Shown here: piece after piece, positions 45,301-55,374 of the stretch
How positions within the stretch are numbered: position 1 is the stretch's first letter
Layout: the number at the start of each line of letters is the position of its first letter
NCBI GenBank assembly: GCA_009746045.1
Contig: RPFO01000034.1
Location: 3,974,578-4,038,577 of the forward strand
Source: Mesostigma viride
Taxonomy: Eukaryota; Streptophyta; Mesostigmatophyceae; Mesostigmatales; Mesostigmataceae
Direction: 5' to 3'
Length of the DNA stretch: 64,000 nucleotides
Translations under genes and position numbers: made by a program
Notes under the pieces: model-generated
The model's input: the letters and a program-made list of their open reading frames with translations, nothing else
What the model was told of the DNA's origin: nothing
Databases searched by the model: none

Positions 45301-48300
45301 CCATGCACATTGTGTGGTGGCCATGGTGGCGATTCTGCACACACACTACATTATGCACTATATTATGCACTATACTATGCACTATATTATGCACTATATT
45401 ATGCACTATAGTATGCCTCCTTGGGTGCATCATACATCCAAGGCACACTGTGATGCATGTTTCTGTGAGACACGTGCAGCGCTGGGCTGAGTATGTTCAT
45501 ACCATTATGCATTATTCCATGAAAGTTGTGCAGCTAAAAGTTGTTCGCTGGGCTGAGTATGTTCAGTATGTCAATGCCTCTGTAGCGGTGGCAGTGTGAA
45601 TGTATTTTTTCAGAGAGCATTGTGGGGCCCTCGTAAAATGCGGTACCAGCAGGTTTACTTGGTATGGCGGCGCATCAGCCAGTGTAGGGCACAAGTATGT
45701 GTTCGCGGCACACTCGCTGCCGCCATATGCCGGTTGGCACGCATGGCTATACCTGGCTCCGTTCACCAATTAAATGGGTGTGGCGTATGCTTTTATGTCG
45801 CCTATTCTGTAATGTCGTTGTAATCTGTTCAGGAGCCGTAATTAAACCACAGATTGGCAATGAGGTTACTCGGCTGCAGCTATTCATGCGACAGCCAGTG
45901 TGCACGTGTGTTTATGCAAGGGAGAAAGGAGGGGCGGGTAGCTTGACGAAGCGGCTGCGCATCAGCTCAATGGGCTTGGGGATAGTTTGGCCTCATTCTG
46001 CTCCACTGCTGGCAGGCTACACATGCATGCACGCGCATGTAGTTCCTTCTTCTCGATATTCTAGTAATCACTGCACACAAAGTGAGTGTTTGCCCATTTC
46101 AATGCATGTCTTATTCACATTCAATCTATGCTGGGCCATGGGCATGCACGGGTACCTGCGCAGACCGGCTTTGAGGCCTCGGCGGCCGACTCAGAGTTCA
46201 TCCTATTTTTGGACGACGACATCCGACTGCACCCGGGCTCTGTCGACGTGTTGGTGGATGGCCTCACGAAGCACCCACAGGTACACCTGGGCCTGCCTGG
46301 GCCATAGGTTGACCCTGGATGCACGAGATTCAGGAATAGGAAGACCTCTTGCTTCGAGGAGACGCCCTTTTTTCTGTTTTAACGCACCCTGTCTCTTGGG
46401 TCACACGACTTCATCATCCCTATAAAAGCAGCAAGTTTTTCGGCCTGTCATGCGTAGCCAAGATTGTGGACGAAATGATGCCCGTGTTGGGTTAGCCATC
46501 TGTGACTTCATGTGCGAGTCCAAAGGAGTACATATTGTGCATGGCACTTGCAGGTGTAGCTACCAGCTTGTGTATGCGCAGAGAGCTTTGGAACAGATGC
46601 CTCCATCGGGGTGTCCAAGCGTGTGGCCTTTGCCGGAGCTAGCGCATTCGCTGTTGTCGTGCATCCCAAGGCTTAGCCCAAAGCCTATACGCAGCGAGGA
46701 GCAACGATTCATCCTATGGAGGAGGGCAAAGCTAAGACGAGCACACCAAACCATATCTAGAGCGCACTATACTGCTGTCTAGGGCACCACCCTGCCGTGT
46801 CTCGTGCAGGTGCAATCCTGCCAAGTAGCCTTTGCCCTTTGCCTCTTTGCTCTTGTTCGTATTGGCCATAGTATCCTGTTTGGGGAGACTTTGCGCGATA
46901 TACGGGTGCTAAGCCACGCTTTTTGGTTTTCCTTTCTGGAGGGGAGGCCTACTGGGCGGTCCTTTGTCGCCCACTGAGCCATGCCGTCTCGCGCCACCTG
47001 CTCTGCGCGTGTGTATCGCCTCGTGCGCACTCACTGAAACACGGCGTGTTGCCACCTGTGGGACGTGCTTGTCGCCCGGTGCAGTGTTTCCTGGCGACCG
47101 GCTACCCCTTTGACATCCCGTCCGCGTCCTTTGGCAGCTACTGCTTCATGGCCAACCACCTGGTACGTGCCGCATAGACCAAGCACAGGGCTTGTCACGC
47201 AAGACCAAGCGAGCCGTCATAATAGGACCGAGCGGTCACAATAAGACCATGTGGTCACAGTAAGACCAAGCGGTCACAATAAGACCGAGCGGTCACAATA
47301 AGACCACGCGGTCACAATAAGACCGAGCGGTCACAATAAGACCACGCGGTCACAATAAGACCAAGCGGTCACAATAAGACCAAGCGGTCACAATAAGACC
47401 ACGCGGTCACAATAAGACGGAGCGATCACAATAAGACCGAGCGGTCACAATAAGACCAAGCGGTCACAATGACAGTTTATGGTCAGAAAACAGCTGCTAC
47501 ATCGCTAACACTCCGACAAAGACCCCGCAAACAAAAACGCTAGTCGCTGTAGGGATCGTAAGCACTGGCTGAATGCTGTTTCAAGGAGAGCGCTCGCGTG
47601 CCTTCCGTACGAGTCTCCCCTGCTCCCCCGAGCTTTCTGTCCTTGTCGCACGCCGAGCCAGGTATCAGCTTCCTGATCAATGGCCTCTACAAGCTATTGT
47701 GTTACAGTGGGCATTGCCTGCGGCGGCCATTTGCCTGGGTACTGCAGCGTGGTGTGGTTGCCTTACCGGTGTAAGGCCTGTGAGCATGCACTCCAATAAA
47801 CCATCGCTCCTTGAGCAAATTCCGTGTAGGGGAACCGTCTTTTGGGCTGAATAAATAGTGGTCATACCTTGCTGCGTGCCAGATACGCTTGAGTAGCACG
47901 CCTGCACAGCAGGTTCTGGCATAGTGGTAGCTCATCAATATTCTGTTTCTCGTCTTCACCTCCCCAAGGCCCCCACCCCTGCATCTCTTAATACGCGTCC
48001 TGGGGAATGCTATGCGCCTCTCCCTTCCATGTCCCCTTCCATGTCCCCCTCCATGTCAACGCTCTGCGTTCCCTGACCCCCCCAGCCGCTTATCGTCCCC
48101 TTTTCGACCGGCCGGCCAACCAGCTTTGTGTGGGGAGGCTGCATGATGGTACGTTCTCGGGTCGACCCGTCAACTGTATCGAACACCACATCGGACACTC
48201 GATCGAACACTATTTTGAACACACTCTTTGCATGTACGCACCAGGTTTGTGGGGCCAGGGTCATAACCGTGCGTACTGATGTACTGGTAGTGGACCAACG

Positions 48301-51300
48301 GCTGTCTGTCCCACGGCGTACGGCCTTCTCGTGGATTCCGTTCGACTCAGCCTGTAGCACGGGACCTGGGGCAGATTCCGCGAGTCTTGCTTGTTGTTAT
48401 GCTTGTTGTGCTTTCCCTTCTACGTTGACACTCGATCGCCTCTACTGTCCAAAGCAAGCATCATATACGTGCATGAGCCAAGCCCCTTGCCTTGGTGTGC
48501 GTGTGCACGCGCTCAAACAGCATGACCGCATTGGGAGCCAAGTAAAGCCAGGAAATGCAAGTTGTTTTTTATGTAGCCATCGAGGTGCCGATTGGTGGCT
48601 GATGGTTCGCTTCCTCAGTACGTGATAACGTCGTCCTTCCCACAGCTGCGTTCCAAGGACCTGCGCGCGGATCTGTACGGCTGCATCAGCGCATGGAGGC
48701 AGGGCTTCTCGGATGACCTCATCATGGCATCCATCGCAGGTGGGCCCTTGCGTATCGGATGGTGCGGCCGCCCTATGGATAGATAGATTGGTGGCCGCCA
48801 TCGCAGGTGCGCGTTTGCTTGCAGTACCGTGCGCCCGCCATAGGGACAGGGCATCCATCGAGCCGAGAGGGGACGCGTGGAGCCATTAGCAGTAAGGCTG
48901 TCCATTCACGTACACAAGCAGTATGACTGCAAAGAGCCACTCTGCTCCTCGTTTTAGTCGCGATGCAAAGCCAACAATAATGCACCTGGGCCGCAAGTTC
49001 ACATATCAGCAGCAGCACCATGAGCTCGTATTGTTTGTCATTGGAGGGGGGCTATGCAATCTCAATGCCAGCTTTACAAACCATTGTGGTGCTGAACTAT
49101 AGATGCATGAATGGGTGGGTTGGGCGACTTCCGGTCCCTGTGCACATGCCACATGGCATCCCTGCAGGCGCCAACCAGCGGGCGGTCCTGTGCCACAGCC
49201 GGTCCCTCTTCCAGAACTGGCTCAGCGACGAGTGCTCCATGCGGCGGTGGGTGCAGATGGCCTCAAGGGACCCTGCCCTGTCCCGTGCAGGGGTGTTTCG
49301 CGTACGCAGTCACGAAAGTCGTTGCATGCATTCAAACGTTCTCGCCTGCACAGTCAGGAAAGTCTACAATTATTTGCCATTTTTTTTATTTGATGGCAGG
49401 TGAGATGTAAAACTACCGTGTTCTTTAATCAAGCCGTGTGTAGAGTTATCTTTAATTAAGATGGGTGACGAGCATTGCGTGGGCATCACCTGCTGTGGGC
49501 CTTGCGTGGTGGGGAAACACTGTGACGTCATGGTGTGCAGCTCCTTGATAAAAGAGATAAACCACTCCTCATTGTTAAAAGAGATAGACCACTCCTCATT
49601 GTTAAAAGAGATAGACCTTCTTTCATTGATAAAGAGATAGACCACACGAATGCTCCTGGTGACTGAAGAGGTTGGTTCAGGATGCTGATAAGAGATTCAC
49701 GTAGGGGATGGCGTCCATCCTCACTGTTTGCTGCTGATCGCCACAAGCCATATATGCATTCAGCATGATGCAGGAAGATGGTCGGGCATCAGGCGGGGCA
49801 CGGTGTGTACTTCGCCACCCTGGTGGTGGGAAAATGCTTCAGAGAACACAGAAATGTGCTGAGCAGTCATGCCCTGAAGGACCTGGTCAATCAACTTGGT
49901 GGGCTTGCTTAGACAATGGGGTCAATGCCTAGCCTGACGGCCGGTATCAAATAATACCTATGCTGGAAACTACTTTAAGGCGTTGCAGATGCCTCACTTG
50001 GCAGAGGCTGGCCTTTCCTCTGTGCACATCTTGTGCGATGCGGTGTCCTGTGCATTTCATCGTGTCCCCACCCATAGGCACTGTTTGTCCTCTCATCATC
50101 CGTCATGCATGTGATGGGCACCCCGTCCACCGCCTGACATCACGGGTATGGACATCAGCCATCGGATTCACCTCAACTTGTGTCCACCGCCATGGCATCC
50201 CCCCCCCACAGCTACTGGAACTACCTCTGCCGCCAAGTCTACGTCCTCTACACCTGGTGCAGCTTCCACAACCGATGCGTCAACACGGCGCTCCTCCTCT
50301 CCCACAGCTACCTCTCCTGGGCGCTCTCCCTGCCCGTGCTGCCCGGCACGCTCCGCCTTCTAGCAGTCTTCACCGCGCTGCTCGCCCATGCGATGAGGCT
50401 GGCCATGGTAACGGCGACAAGCCTGGCGCGCGCGGTGCTGCGGGCGTTGCCGGACATCGAGAGCCGGTTGGCCCCACTGCAGGTGCCCAAGTTGAGGTTG
50501 TTCCGAAGGCTTGTCGAGGAGCGCTTGAGGGAATGGTCCGCGGGTGGGGGGAGCGAGAGCGGGGGGATGTTCGGCCACGCGGGCGCCAGCTTTAGCGACA
50601 CCGGGTCATCGCTTGCGGGCGCCAGCTGGCGCGATGCGTTTGGTGGTGCGGCACTCGGCGGGGGATGGCGCGGGAATGCAGATGGCAGCGGCGAGGGCGC
50701 GTGCTGGGACGACCCCTGGAGTCACCTGCCGTGGTGGAACGGTGCGGAGTGTTTTGCAGGATGTGCCGGGGTGGAACGGTGCAGAGTGTTTTGCAGGATG
50801 TGCCGGGGTGGAACGTGCCGAGTATTTGTGCAGGATGTCCTAGGGCGGAGCGTGCGGACTGTTTTGCAGGATGTCCTGGGGTGGAATGGTATGGGGAACG
50901 ATGCACCTGCGTGTGTGTTGTCGTTGGTGAGCTTGCACGTGCGGTAGCCTCAAGTCCTATGCGTGTTCACAGGTTTGATACAAATTTCTAAATCATCAGT
51001 CTGAATGTTTTTTCTTCGTGCATCTGTTGCTATGTGTATGGATGCGCAGCGCGTGCGTGCACGTGTCTGGAGGTTCGATCTTTAGTACGAGCATTAGTAC
51101 TTCAGCAGGATCATTAGTGCTTCAGTGCTATCATGATCTTGGCATATCGTTCTCATGCTTCACATCGCATGTAGGGCACGACAGGCCAAGAGCAATCATT
51201 TCGGGACACACACACACACACACACCGGCACACACACACTCGCACGCACACACACACACACACAGGCACACACACACAGACACACACACACACAGACACA

Positions 51301-52223
51301 CACACACAGACACACAACACAGACGCTCACACCGTGGTTTCTCACCTTCACGACTTCCTTTGACTTTCTTCCCCCTCGGCTGCATTTGGTGGTGATGGCC
51401 TCCCCTTGGTTGCGCCCAACGTGATGGGAGCGCCCCCCCCCAGGTGTCCGCGTGGGGCTATTCTACTGGGTGTCCCTGGCCATTGCCTTGGCGGCAACCC
51501 GCTGCATGATCCATGCGATGTCGTCGCTCACCAACGCGCTGTCACCGGACCTGCCCCCTGTGGTCGTGCGGCGGCGATTCTCCTGGGTCAAGGTGAGGCC
51601 AGCGAGCACGCAGCACTTGCTTTTCCGTAACCTCCACCGTCCTGTCTCCTCGATTTCCCGATCAATTTCCTGATCGATCTTCTGATCGATTTCCCAATCT
51701 CTATCCCGGTCGCTGCCGTCCATTTCCCTTCCCTGTATTTTCTCTGCTTGTGCTCCTTTTTCATTCCATTCTTTCACTCACACATGACACTGCGTGGGTG
51801 CTGTCTCGGTGTCTTGCATTCCTCCCCCGCCCCGTTCTCCTGCCCCCCCCCCCCCCCCTGTCTCTCTCCGTGCATGTGTGTGTCTATGCTATTTGCGTGC
51901 GTGTCTATGCTACGTGTGTGTTTGTCTATGCTATGTGCATGTGTGTGTCTATGCTATTTGCGTGTGTGTCTATGCTATGTGTGTGCGTGTCTATGCTATG
52001 GGTGTGTGTCTATGCTATGTGTGTGCGTGTCTATGCAATGTGTGTGCGTGTCTATGCAATGTGTGTGTGCGTGGATAACGTCCGCCAGACCTGGCTCGGC
52101 CTCATGGTCCACAACGCGCTGTACCCGGTCAGCGCGATCGTCACCGGCATCAACCCGGCGGTGGAGTGGTCCGGGACGCGATATGTGCGCAAGAAGGGGG
52201 TTGTCTGCCAGGTGCGTCCGTGA
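42362..52223 (+). CDS. Ceramide glucosyltransferase (GT21), 12 exons
   Basis: Transfers glucose from UDP-glucose to ceramide to make glucosylceramide on ER/Golgi membranes. Exons: 42362-42450, 42845-43214, 43823-43933, 45040-45108, 46164-46280, 47085-47162, 48086-48148, 48646-48739, 49168-49246, 50212-50741, 51444-51592, 52089-52223. Phases all agree; 627 aa against about 520 in plants. Residues 13-29 form an N-terminal membrane anchor. VSMVLPVKG (about 133-141) and EYIFVVES match the GT21 fold. [13 protein letters not shown] carries the DxD-type acidic motif (230-232). [22 protein letters not shown] and GFSDDLIM (third acidic motif, about 321-323) follow, and RRYWNY (356-361) stands for the R/QxxRW signature. 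The large tenth exon adds membrane segments and a Gly-rich insert. [11 protein letters not shown] near the end matches plant enzymes. The stop follows VCQVRP; the start could also be the second ATG. Confidence 0.93.
43951..44395. repeat. 90-bp minisatellite, about 5 copies
   Basis: A unit with GGCGGTGGGCAACATCCAGC and GGGTAGGGTTGAGGTCGGGG blocks recurs at about 43985, 44058, 44149, 44240 and 44330 (one unit is shorter, about 74 bp). It starts about 17 bp after the donor of exon 43823-43933. Confidence 0.95.
45211..45245 (+). repeat. Intronic echo of glucosyltransferase exon 4 end plus donor
   Basis: Exon 4 ends CAGAAGCTGCACAACATGGTG followed by GTACGAGAG (donor at 45109). About 105 bp later the intron has GAAGCTGCACAACTTGGTGG then TACGAGAGG, almost the same over 30 bases. 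Confidence 0.9.
45341..45415. repeat. 12-bp TTATGCACTATA repeat, about 6 copies
   Basis: Tandem 12-mers with single-base variants in the intron between exons 45040-45108 and 46164-46280. Confidence 0.95.
47200..47475. repeat. 19-bp minisatellite, about 14 copies
   Basis: Unit GACCGAGCGGTCACAATAA with variants (AAGCGG, CACGCGG), in the glucosyltransferase intron beginning about 40 bp after the donor at 47163. There are no unique spacers between units, which excludes a CRISPR-like array. GACCGNGCGGTC is a small internal palindrome. Confidence 0.95.
48013..48057. repeat. 12-bp TTCCATGTCCCC repeat, about 3-4 copies
   Basis: Short tandem array about 30 bp upstream of the acceptor at 48085, contributing to the pyrimidine-rich tract. 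Confidence 0.85.
49545..49645. repeat. 27-bp tandem repeat, about 4 copies
   Basis: Unit TTGTTAAAAGAGATAGACCA plus CTCCTCA, in the intron between exons 49168-49246 and 50212-50741. It makes a spurious repeated ORF on the minus strand. Confidence 0.93.
50733..50892 (+). repeat. 37-bp repeat spanning an exon end and its donor, 4 copies
   Basis: The exon end GGTGGAACG and donor GTGCGG (50742) form the start of a 37-bp unit (GTGGAACGGTGCGGAGTGTT, then TTGCAGGATGTGCCGGG) that repeats four times into the intron. Later copies are more diverged. Each unit offers both a donor-like GGTGCGG and an acceptor-like TTTTGCAG. Confidence 0.92.
51211..51320. repeat. CA dinucleotide-rich microsatellite
   Basis: Imperfect CA array with GACA/GGCA interruptions, upstream of the acceptor at 51443. 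Confidence 0.95.
51872..52070. repeat. TGTGTGTCTATGCTATG-type minisatellite
   Basis: About ten variable 17-24 bp units built on 'GTGTCTATGCTATGTGTGTGC', ending about 20 bp before the acceptor at 52088. The usual pyrimidine tract is absent there, so the branch site must lie within or beyond the repeat. Confidence 0.9.
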
Positions 52224-53207
52224 CGCTGGCCAGTAGAATCAACTAAAATATGATGTCTATCAAATGCTAATGACGGGATGGCCAACAGAATTTAATAATG
52301 GGGTGCCTACGAGTTCCTACTTCAAGAAAGCCAATGGAGCCTGTTGGATCCAGATCTGTTTGGCTGTCCATGCGGCGGAACAAACAGAATTTTTGGTCCA
52401 GAAGAAGTGAGCCAAAAGGTCGCACATGCATGAGCACAATATAGTAGCATGGTATGCTGGACTATGCATCGCTGGGGAGGACTTATGGCAGGTCTTTATC
52501 AAATGGAAGGACAGCATATAGACAGCCAAGTCAGCTGAAGAGGGCATTCTGTGTGTGTATCTTCCGTGCATAAGGTCATTAATGGCCAACATGCCATATC
52601 TGAGTTTGTTTGCCAGTCGGCAATTCTTGTCAATTCCACTAACCTTGAAGGGGGGTCGAAAGAGGGATGCTCTGATGTTAAAGCAGGCGCAAAGCACAGA
52701 GTGAGAATGGCAGCTGGCAGCCAAGCATGATAAACATTCTTCTCGGTTTCCAAATGTTTTACTTTGTCTGCCTTGCTTCTCTGCTTGTCTTACCCACGCC
52801 ATCCCGCCGTGATGGGCTCACCAGGTCCTACACGAGCAGGTGCATGTGGACAGACCTGTGTGAAACCGTCTCCAGGTGGCATGCCTTTGATCAAATGAAT
52901 GATCAAACGTGTGTGGGCGGCCCATTTCCTTGCTCCGATGTACAGGCTACATTGAGCCAGGATGTTGCGTCTCGTGAAAGTTCGATGAGACATATCTTCA
53001 ACGTGTGACAGGCTGATCAAGCATGACTTGTCATTAATGCCAAGCTGCGGGATGCCGGTGTCTACATATGCTCCCTGCATGGGCTTGAGGCCAGATTGAT
53101 TGAGCCAATACTTGATAGCAAGGCTCCGCAGATGGACTGCCACTTCTATATTTCCAGCTTCTTGCGCTGATGGCACCCATCATAGCTGGCAGAATTGGCA
53201 GTCGGTT
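52224..53207. other. 3' flank of glucosyltransferase; no gene seen
   Basis: Presumed 3' UTR and intergenic DNA. Short ORFs on both strands have no recognisable content. Confidence 0.45.
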
Positions 53208-54060
53208 AAATTAATTAATTAATTAATTAATAGACACGTGACTGCGTCACGTGAGCATAAGTCCTCAGTGGGAGGGGAACATGGGATGGAATGGATGGCG
53301 TAAGCTATCTAGGTCCTAGTTACAGGGGTGTGGGCACCGCGGCCCGAATCGCTATGAATGCCATACGCGGTCATATGCGGAGCCCCCACAGACTTGGGGG
53401 TGGTCTCCTTCATCACTACTTGCCATCTATCCTTGCGTACCATCTGCCTCCATATTACAGACAAACCAGGAGGCTGCCCGGGCGTGAGCCCGTCGCATCG
53501 AACATGTCCATGCCGAGTCTATCACGAAAAGTCCAGAGGTGGCGACCCTGCCGCGCGCGGCCTGGGGCACGCCAGGTGAGGACATATCGCCCAGGCTGGG
53601 CGGGTTTGGTGCTAGTCTATCTGATGTGTCTACCTGATCTGTGCGGGCCAGGTGCCCGGCTAGGCCCAGGCGCCTGTGCCTAATAATGTGGGAAACATAG
53701 GGCAAATCAGCGTACAAATCCTCATTACTAATGTGCTAACCAAAGGGGATGTGAAGGGCCTTGCGCAGCATCTTGGTGACGTTGCCGTCGAGTCGTTGCG
53801 CCAGCTCCTGCGTCAGTGTCCAGGTCTCGGCGCCGTAGGTCAGGATCGTCAGAATGACGACCTTGAAGACGTCCTTGTGGAGTCGGCACACCTCGCCACA
53901 TGTCCCGGTTTCTGAAGGCTTTGCTGTTTTTGTTCCACCTACACGCGGCTTCATTCATTACGTATGCATGGGATTTCGCCATCAACCATATCAGCCAGTT
54001 TTAACCTTTTCAAGAACTTGGACGGCCAAGTACAGCTCAACCATGAATGAGGCGTAAATG
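53208..54060 (-). mobile_element. 5'-truncated LINE, copy D
   Basis: Minus-strand element with the same 3' end as B and C: TTAATTAA tail at 53208-53232, CACGTGAC hairpin, then ORF2 C-terminus (RRRLGLAGHLARTDQ, then FKVVILTILTYGAETWTLTQ further upstream). Frames are interrupted near 53520 and 53700. Unlike copy B it retains the WNKNSKAFRNRDMWR segment upstream of FKVV. The 5' limit is approximate and I see no clear target duplication. Confidence 0.82.
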
Positions 54061-55374
54061 CACCGGCCTGCATGAAGTCTGATCGACACAACGATAGTTT
54101 AATGCATGCAACCAACTGTATTATATGAGACTACACGTCTCATTAAGGAGCATCAGAGCATATAATTACAACCTTATGACGGATCATTGTTTGGATGCGA
54201 TGCTGTATGAATGCTCATGAGCGATCGATAGTTCCTGTATACACAAAAACTGCCCCCCTTGTTTTGGTACATGCATGTGGCCGGCCCTTGGCTTGGAAAT
54301 TGGAATGTAAGCAATTAATTTATCATGTTCCAAACTTTGACGCATGGTGACGTACAGGCACGTACTGACATTCAAAATTGTTCAAGACACACCCAAATGT
54401 GCCTGCGATTATACACTCGATCCTATATACAACCTATGAACACGCTAATCAACATTATATCAAGGAGACAACCAGCGCATGCCAGAAATCGGGAGAATCC
54501 GGACCAATCAACATTATATTGTCACGTCAGAATCAACATTATATGTACACTTAGATTCCTCTACTCCACACGGGTCTGGTATTTTAAGTATGCCCATGCA
54601 TGTCATATACAAAGAACTGGGCTATATACTACCTGGCACTCTGCTTGGGGCACAATGAAAACTCGGCAGGCACTAGCAGGCATGCAGCACTTTCTGCCAC
54701 ATATATAAATTCTGCACAGCGCCACGTTCTGTCTCAACCCAGCCCGGCTGCACACACCTTGGAAGATTTACATGCAGTACCAACTGGTGTAACGATCCTG
54801 CCCCTGATCCAGCATGCAAACGATCATCGACTATAGCTGCCAAGTCCCGATCAAGAAAAGTAATGCTTCCATCTGCCACTCTCTGACACGTCCACGAATG
54901 CCGTGGCTTGCGTTATCAGAAAACGTGCTACGATGACCTTTTCCTATTCTTGTGTTGCAGGTAGCGCCCGACATGGGGCCACCGCCATGGAAGACATCAT
55001 CAAATAGCCATGCATGGGTGGCCCCAGCCAGGGGGGTGCTTGTCAGCGATACACCCTTAGTTAGCTGCCAAAATTGCTTGTCCAAAACTGTTGTGGCTGA
55101 CCGACACGCCAGCCTCCGCAGCAATTATAATGAACAACAAGTAGGTGGCTACAAGTGCCACATTATGTACACACTTTAACTCCGCAACGTTGACACACGT
55201 TGCCTGTGGGAGACGCATGCTGCCAGGCATGCACAGCTGACACTTGACCTCGATGCCACACAAAGTAGCCACCGCCGACGCCCCTAAACTGCCACAGCCG
55301 CCGCCGCGGCCACCACTGCCACCATCGACGCCAGCAGCAGCCGGCCAACTTCCGTGGCCCCTTCCGTGGCCTTA
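54061..55374. other. Intergenic; small AATCAACATTATAT repeats
   Basis: No supported gene. AATCAACATTATAT occurs three times between about 54448 and 54545. The right part is the 3' flank of the minus-strand dioxygenase gene. Confidence 0.45.

Noticed and set aside
47200..47475. Possible CRISPR-like array
   Set aside because: The 19-bp units are directly adjacent with no unique spacers, and the setting is a eukaryotic intron.
48775..48815. Echo of glucosyltransferase exon 8 end (GCCATCGCAGGTGCG)
   Set aside because: The similarity is only about 12-15 bases and could be chance, so it is left out of the junction-copying list.
51131..51385. Cys/Val-rich minus-strand ORF
   Set aside because: Reading of the CA microsatellite.
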